Source: Piezodorus guildinii (Eukaryota; Arthropoda; Insecta; Hemiptera; Pentatomidae). Taken from it: a stretch of DNA of 64,000 nt. Of the stretch, positions 58,280-64,000 are shown piece by piece (position 1 is the stretch's first letter; each line of letters opens with the position of its first letter). Position numbers and translations under genes: made by a program. The notes under the pieces are model-generated. The model was not told the origin of the DNA, did not search any database, and saw nothing but the letters and a program-made list of their open reading frames with translations. The DNA lies in NCBI GenBank assembly GCA_023052935.1, contig CM041292.1:99619587-99683586 (forward strand), read 5' to 3'.

Positions 58280-58830
58280 TTGTTTTAAAAAGCTGGTGCG
58301 GACAAGATACGACTTTCACTTAATTCGGTTGTTGAAATCAATTTAAGAACTATTAAATGACTTTAAAGTTAATTTTAATATCAAGTTTATTCAGTTTCGT
58401 GGGATCACTTGTAGCTGGGTGGCTAGCATAACAAACCCGCAGGTGGTCCAAGGATTTTTTAATGGAAGTAAAAAATTCTTAGTTATGCTGTCCTTTGGAG
58501 GGGACGTTAAAAGGTGGTCCCGAGCCTGTGCGATGTCAGGTACTCATTAAAGATCCCTATACTAATAAAACCTGGATAGGCAAAATTTAGGACTCCCACT
58601 GTAGCATCGTCCGATTGCTATAGTAGCATAAAGTGACGTTAAATAAATAAACAATTATTCAGTTCCGTTAGAAACATTTGATTTATATTAAATAATATAA
58701 CAATAGGAAATTGTTATGTATTATAATATGTAACAAGTTCAAGCCATATTCGTCACTTGGCGTTACATTTTACAATTTCGTACATAAGATCATATTTTCC
58801 TTTATTATTATTATTATTATACGGTAACTA
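58280..58830 (-). repeat. Repeat family A, split by a SINE
   Basis: The right terminus (AGCTGGTGCGGACAAGATAC) and adjoining part lie at 58280-58386, internal part at 58668-58830, with the SINE between. Confidence 0.65.
58401..58653 (+). mobile_element. SINE family B, complete insertion
   Basis: Flanked by TTATTCAGTTTCGT (58387-58400) and TTATTCAGTTCCGT (58654-58667), a 14-bp duplication with one change. The head GTAGCTGGGTGGCTAGC resembles an A box; GGTGGTCCAAGG may be a B-box relic. The body has GGACGTTAAAAGGTGGTCCC and the tail TTAAATAAATAAACAA. Two older copies are at 4768 and 18355. Confidence 0.75.
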
Positions 58831-59517
58831 CCAAGACATTAGAAACAATATTACAAAGGAAATCGTAAAAAAACGGAACGTTGTAATAAATCCATAAACT
58901 GATACTGTTATTAATTATTTCAACTTTCAATTCTACAATTATTGCTATGGGTATAAAAGTTTATAAAAAAGCATAAATGTAAGTTTTCTTTATATAATTG
59001 TTATATTTGACAGGTACTCAAGTGTAAAGTGTTATGTTTAAAGGATTCCCTATATTTATAAAATCCATAATAATTAAATATATGCTTTCCTTATTGTAAG
59101 GACAATCCGAATCTTTATCTATTTAACTATCTCCTAACACGAGATACCTTAACGTTTAAAATGGAAAACTGAGGATCAAGTAAACGTCTTCAAGCTGAGG
59201 AGATAAGTTGAGTTTGACCTAGTAACTAAGTTTAAAGTAGCTAGGGGGAGTATGAAAATGGTGACAGAACTTTTATTGTTCCTAGAAAGATCAGAAGTTT
59301 CATGAAATATAAGGACTAGTTCTTAAAATCCAATATTTAAATAATCCACATTACTCTACAGTTACTACTTAGATATAAATAATTGTAAAAATTTATTTTA
59401 GAGAAAAAAACGAAAGGCAATAACCCTTACTGGAAGTTATTTGCAATGATAAATCGTAATGGATTAACTTATATTTTATTTTTTAGGATATAAAAACAAA
59501 CGATATTTCACTATCAA
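58831..59517. other. AT-rich spacer
   Basis: A faint match to family C (CATAAACTGATACTGTTATT at 58893) and nothing else. Confidence 0.3.
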
Positions 59518-59910
59518 TATCTTTTTTACTTTCACTTACCTTTATACGAAAAATATAGTAAGAAAAAGTATTTCGATCGTGAACATTTTCTAATTCCAGT
59601 TTTCAAATGAAATTCACGTTTTAGGGTCCTCTGAGACACGTTACATCATGTATTTTGCACCTCTTTAATTTTTTTTTTTTTTAAAGCGGTTTTAACGATT
59701 TTGATTTAACATGCTCTTTCGATGTAAAATTTAATTATTTTGATATTATGAAAGTTTCATTGTGATTAATCGAATGCTATTTTATTGTTGCTCGTAACCC
59801 AAGGCTTTTACTCACCTCCGTTGAATAATGGAATTAGAAAATTTTAACGATCGTAATACTTTCATTTATTCTTTTAATTTACTTATTTATTAGTAATGTA
59901 AGTAAAGATA
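59518..59910 (+). repeat. Repeat family A, rearranged fragments
   Basis: TTTTACTTTCACTTACCTTT start (plus), then at about 59800 a right terminus in reverse (GGCTTTTACTCACCTCCG) joined to ACGATCGTAATACTTTC. Confidence 0.6.
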
Positions 59911-61202
59911 GTACTGTTACATAAACAACTGTGTTACAAAGAGTGATTTGTCCGAGATCACGCCCAACCTCCTGGTTTTCCTCTAGTTACGAAATAAATA
60001 ATTATTGTGTCTTGTCCGGACTGGAAACCTGATCCATGCCGATCCTTTATTATTTATTTATTTTACTTTTGAAAAAAGTAAAATTAATTGATTATACAAG
60101 TAATGATAGTTTTTTTGCAATCATTAATATGTAAGCACACAACCAAATATTGCATAGTAATATCCTTTGTCACAAAATAACGCACATTGATAATTTATAA
60201 TTAGCTTTCTTGATGAGCAGTAGAAATCTTATCATGGCTTGTAGAAAAATATATAATTTTCTATATGATATATTCCTCACATTGTATCAGTTTAATGATA
60301 ACTATCTGTACAGATCATGTTCAAAAAAATTAGAAACATATTAGATTATTCGAGTTCTTCCTAAAGTCATCTATCAAGTTATCCTTATCTCCAGGAACCT
60401 TATTTGATGTATTAATCCCTTCTATACTAGACCTTAAGCACTTTAAATGAGTTAAATAAATTGCTTAGTGGTATTTCTGCGACGTGCCATGCCTTTGTTA
60501 GAGTGACAGAAAATAAAGTTGATATCTAAGTTTCTGTGTGTCGCCGTCAACTGAACTAAGTAACATAATCGGTGCTGAGCAACGTTAGGATTCCTGCACT
60601 TTCTTCAACGACCAAAAAGCTTCTGGTGCTGCTATATTTATGACGAGGGGCACGTTTTTATACGGAAAGAACAATCGGAGATCCCCGGAGGGAATGAGGG
60701 AAGAAATATTACTTTTGGTTGGAGTCCAAGATGCCTCCTGGTTGGAAAGCTACCAATCCCCTTGTCAATGTTTACTTAAGCTTTATCAAGCTGTTTTATG
60801 CCCGTCCTCTAATTGCGCCGTTAGGGATATTGGCTTTCTACTCGCTTATTTCCTTTTTATCATTTTTATTTCCATTCTGTTGTCTTTAGGTAGTGTGTCT
60901 ACATTGAGCCAGACACGCCTCGGCTATTGGAATAACGATTACTCAAATCCAAACTTTCTTCCAAACTCCACTCATAAAACACTTCACGGAACTGTCGATT
61001 ATCCAGCAATCAATATTAAATTTGATGAATCGTTTGTTCTATTTTCCATTTTACTGATCATCTTACTATAGGAGAGGGTAGAAAAATACACATTCAGGTA
61101 AATTCCTCTTTTTAGGATTCAATTCGATCATTAACTTTGGTAACCGATCGTTTATGAAACGCCAACAACAAACACACTACTTTTTAGAAATATAAATCAT
61201 TA
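59911..61202. other. Spacer with one unsupported 143-codon frame
   Basis: A plus frame at 60640-61071 has a hydrophobic stretch (GFLLAYFLFIIFISILLSLG, about residues 65-84) and GC near 45%. No start context, domain or splice evidence. It may be chance, or an exon of an unknown gene. Confidence 0.25.
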
Positions 61203-61273
61203 TACTGAAGGAATTAGTCCGGGTGGCGGTCATTAAATGAAACAACTGAATAGTTTCAACTATTTTATTGTTT

Positions 61274-61312
61274 GCCAACGTTTCGACCCCCATTGTGGGT
61301 CATCATCAGGGC
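61274..61312 (-). ncRNA. Hammerhead-like ribozyme motif
   Basis: Minus strand: GCC, CTGATGA, T, stem II GACCC/GGGTC with a 7-nt loop, GAAAC, GTT, GGC. Together with 6624, the best preserved core in the window. Confidence 0.6.
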
Positions 61313-61368
61313 GTCTGGTAGGCGAGTGGAAACTGAGTGGAAATTGAGTTTCCACTCGCCTACTAGAC

Positions 61369-61407
61369 GCCCTATTGATGACGCAAAATGGGGGTCGAAA
61401 CGTTGGC
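61369..61407 (+). ncRNA. Hammerhead-like motif, damaged core
   Basis: Plus-strand counterpart in the right arm: GCC, CTATTGATGA (insertion in the box), GGGGGTC, GAAAC, GTT, GGC; stem II is largely lost. Confidence 0.4.
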
Positions 61408-61559
61408 AAACAATAAAATAGTTGAAACTATTCAGTTGTTTCATTTAATGACCGCCATCTGGACTAATTCCTTCAGTAATTCTCAACGGTCAACTAATTA
61501 TATCCACACATAAATCATTATACTATGTAGTGACTACTGATTAGTTATCCTCTTTTTCT

Positions 61560-62230
61560 TCTTTTAGCACTCCAGACCGAAGTGATCCTTGAACTGCTTC
61601 AACATAGCCTGCCACAGACCTATATCCTCCACCACACGGATACCCACGCAACGCATATCCTCCAGGACCTTGTTCTTCCATCGCGCTCTTGGCCTCCCCT
61701 TTTTGCTTCTAGCTATGATTTTTCCTTAGTAGGTCTTCCTCACCTGTCTGTACTCACCCATCATGTTCAGATGTCCATACCACCTCAACCTATTTATCCT
61801 CATGGCTTCAGATAAGTGCAGCCAATTAAATAGTTTATAAATTTCTCTATTTTTCCATCTCCCATCTTCCTTACCCACGTCACCGTAGATCTTTCGCTAC
61901 AACTTCTATTCTAATCTATCAAGCCTTTCAACTGGTGCCTTGTTAAGACTCCATGTTCCAGAACCAGAGGTTACCACTGGTATTATTAGGGTTTTGTACA
62001 TGTGAATCTTAGTTTTACGGGAAAGCAGATTACTCCTTACTAGTTTCCTTAGGACAAAATAAGCACTGTTTCCTGAGAATCCTTCTTTTTACTTCCTCTA
62101 CTTCTCGTGTCATCAAGAATCTGAGGCACGGGAAGACTGAAACTACTTCAATTTTTCTTCTCCAATGTTGTAGAAAATAGGGTGCTGTCTTCTTATTCCG
62201 TCGACTATATATTTAATCTTTTTTTTTCGG
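61560..62230 (-). pseudogene. RTE-type LINE pol C-terminal remnant
   Basis: Minus-strand pieces: LVRSNLLSRKTKIHMYKTLI, PVVTSGSGTWSLNKAPVERL, then EAMRINRLRWYGHLNMM and KKGRPRARWKNKVLEDMR, ending near the GLEC stop at about 61567. This string (YKTLIRPVVTYGSETW, then RRLRWLGHV, then GRPRxRW) is the familiar C-terminus of RTE-type LINE pol. Several stops and frameshifts. The RT core is not preserved, though the region upstream may be at 62100-62230. Confidence 0.7.
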
Positions 62231-63574
62231 TTTGCGTGACAGTCATGTTTTAGGCGGCTTAAGCGGTAAGTAGGTTTACAAAAAAGCCTGTCCTTGCCTG
62301 AATTCTAGGAACACTTATATTATGAACGCGCCTTTGGAGACCTTTGGAAGCACAGTATGGTTTCCTATGAGGCCGACCGAATAGTGGAGCAGCGATGCAC
62401 GGGGAGCACCACCGAGGCCAGCAAAGATCGCTTTAGATAGCGAGTAGCTCCCGCATAGTGGAGCAGCGGTAATGAGATTACGTCATATTTTTATTGCAGC
62501 CCTTGTCCTTACGAGCTTTTTTCTTCCATATATACTGAATTTTTAGTTTATTAGAGGAGCAAACGCTATATATTTTTTCTTAAACTGTAATCCATTAGTA
62601 TACATAATACTAATTATATACTATATAGCGACTTATATAAGTCCTTTTACCATGGATAATCGATATAATTTAACAAAACTCACATTTCTCAGTATTACTT
62701 AATTCATTCAAAGTTCATCATGTTTAGAAAAAATATGGATTCTTCTGATGATTTTTCTTGGTTATTATTCGCAACTGCCTGTTTTGTTTTTCACCTTACA
62801 TGGTGTATAGTACGTATGTATAGTTGTACAATACTATATGCATAGTATGTATTATACCACACATGGTTTATAGTAATTATTATAATTCACCTTTAAAAAA
62901 TTTAAATGTAATAGTATTAGGCTTCAACGTAAACGATATTGCGGATCAGTTTTAATAGGAATACCTAAAGAATACTGGAGATAGCTTGTCTTACGTAGAA
63001 ACAAATAAAAAAAACTAAAACTAAATAAGCCAACATTAAATATAATAACATATTTAAATTTACTCCATGTATAACAGTAATCATAAATGTACATTTTTCT
63101 TCTTTAACTTTCTCTGGTGCGACAGGCATCTCAACCTTGGCTGCGTGGTGTAATTTTCTGGGAGAATATACTCACCATGTTTCTCGATAAAATTTTATAG
63201 GGTAAGGCTATCACTCCCTGCGCCCATTTATGTGTGTAGCCACCAGTAGGCTGACGGGTTTCACCTACCCGGGGTAGAAGCTGTGAGGGAATCCTCATTT
63301 AATTATAGGCTTATAAGTCCTGTATATGAAATTTACATATGATAGATTAAAATTTTAATCAAACTTAGGCTAGGTTATGTCATTTTTCATTCACACACAA
63401 CTTCTGGGGTCGTTAGTTACCTTTCTATCTTCAGATAAAATTTTGTTTTCAATCAATTCCACTAGAATTTTTTTTAACAAATCAAATATATTTAGAAAAT
63501 CAGTAATTTTCATAATTGTTACGGTATCATCACCTAGCATCTTTTTAAAGTCTCATTCTATATTTTAATGAAAT
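62231..63574. other. Spacer with two GC-richer unexplained patches
   Basis: 62320-62475 holds the direct repeat ATAGTGGAGCAGCG (about 62381 and 62456) around a ~61-bp GC-rich segment. 63110-63310 is another GC-richer patch with GGCTGACGGGTTTCACCTAC. Neither matches anything else in the window; both may be SINE or DNA-transposon pieces. Confidence 0.3.
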
Positions 63575-63887
63575 GTTTGTGTTTTTGAACATAAAAACAG
63601 TAATATACATGATTTGTAAAGCGTTGGGAAGCTAAATATTTTAGAAACAATATTTTTTGTACACAAAATTGTAAAAAATAATAGATAGTGATGAAAAGTG
63701 GATAAAACTAACTAATTGTAGTAGATAATAATAGAATTATTTAATGAAACAAACGTTTCTGTCGTAACTCAATGAAATAAATTATTTAACAATTTATTTT
63801 CATCTTCAAGTGTATTTGAAAATTCTTTAATTTATTTTAACAGCGGAGGTAAGTGAAAGTAGTGTGTTGAGCGCACCAGATTTTTCT
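63575..63887 (+). repeat. Repeat family A, right half
   Basis: Matches 1450-1765 and ends AGCGGAGGTAAGTGAAAGTA, GTGTGTTGAGCGCACCAG, T run: the best plus-strand right terminus. Confidence 0.7.
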
Positions 63888-64000
63888 AGTTAAATACATT
63901 TTTATTTGATTTTCATTGATAATTGTAGTAATATTAATTATAAAGTCAATTTAAGTTTTTCAAAAACCACTAATGAATGAATGAATAATGAATGAATAAA

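Larger units (their letters stand above)
61203..61478. mobile_element. Inverted pair of hammerhead-bearing repeats
   Basis: Arms 61203-61337 and 61344-61478, diverged in places, TACTGAAGGAATTAGTCC at both outer ends. Outer blocks (GGCGGTCATTAAATGAAACA) match the tandem repeat at 40397 and 40877, so the same family occurs in tandem there and head-to-head here. Confidence 0.75.

Noticed and set aside
61582..61815. 77-codon plus frame
   Set aside because: Shadow of the minus-strand RTE-type pol remnant.
62770..62880. Imperfect AT-rich hairpin near 62.8 kb
   Set aside because: Pairing is irregular and composition alone can explain it; much weaker than the 47584-47696 hairpin.

Overview
The window looks like a gene-poor, strongly AT-rich stretch of an arthropod (probably insect) nuclear genome. 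It holds Jockey-clade LINEs, a Ty3/Gypsy remnant, RTE-type LINE debris, a hAT-like DNA element, tRNA-related SINEs, microsatellites and long repeat-rich spacers. There is no bacterial-style operon, no rRNA, no confident tRNA gene and no host gene I can name. Species cannot be fixed from sequence alone. Every recognisable protein belongs to a transposable element, and all are damaged.

Layout. 0-6.5 kb: dispersed non-coding repeat family A, a 5'-truncated Jockey tail (2510-3198) with a 12-bp target duplication, and a SINE fragment. 6.6-11.4 kb: a 5'-truncated Jockey whose reverse-transcriptase half is scrambled into alternating + and - blocks, with an 865-bp tandem unit. 12.9-14.2 kb: an old Jockey tail split by a younger RNase H-bearing LINE with a perfect 10-bp duplication. 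14.2-22.5 kb: mostly AT-rich spacer, more family A, a SINE, a decayed RT fragment and a 51-bp-TIR element between two (TA)n tracts. 22.7-31.2 kb: a 4.18-kb tandem duplication, containing an 18-copy 36-bp minisatellite, made after a Jockey had inserted into a family C element. 32-36 kb: family A, two tRNA-like SINEs and a 1,052-bp hAT-like element. 37-40 kb: a 2-kb tandem duplication. 40.4-47.2 kb: the best element, a full-length Jockey (40916-47190) with a perfect 10-bp duplication, interrupted in ORF1 by a 1,544-bp internally deleted Gypsy element; the Jockey itself sits in a hammerhead-bearing, Penelope-like repeat. 47.5-54.9 kb: a long hairpin, inverted repeats, a 458-bp Jockey tail, an ORF1 pseudogene, a SINE and another Jockey RT fragment. 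56.4-62.2 kb: a family C element carrying a near-perfect ~190-bp-arm palindrome, a SINE inserted in family A, a second palindrome with hammerhead motifs at both arms, and an RTE-type pol remnant. 62-64 kb: GC-richer unexplained patches and a family A end.

Functionally, ORF1 (zinc-knuckle nucleic-acid binding) and ORF2 (APE endonuclease plus RT) of Jockey are the machinery that could once have copied these LINEs by target-primed reverse transcription; the truncated 5' ends, A-tails and 10-12 bp duplications are its footprints. The most interesting candidate system is a set of hammerhead-ribozyme-like motifs (6624, 22373, 40449, 57411/57586, 61274/61369) in repeats that recur as tandem or head-to-head inverted pairs. 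Several duplicated blocks show very uneven divergence, so assembly or polishing error must be excluded before reading biology into them.
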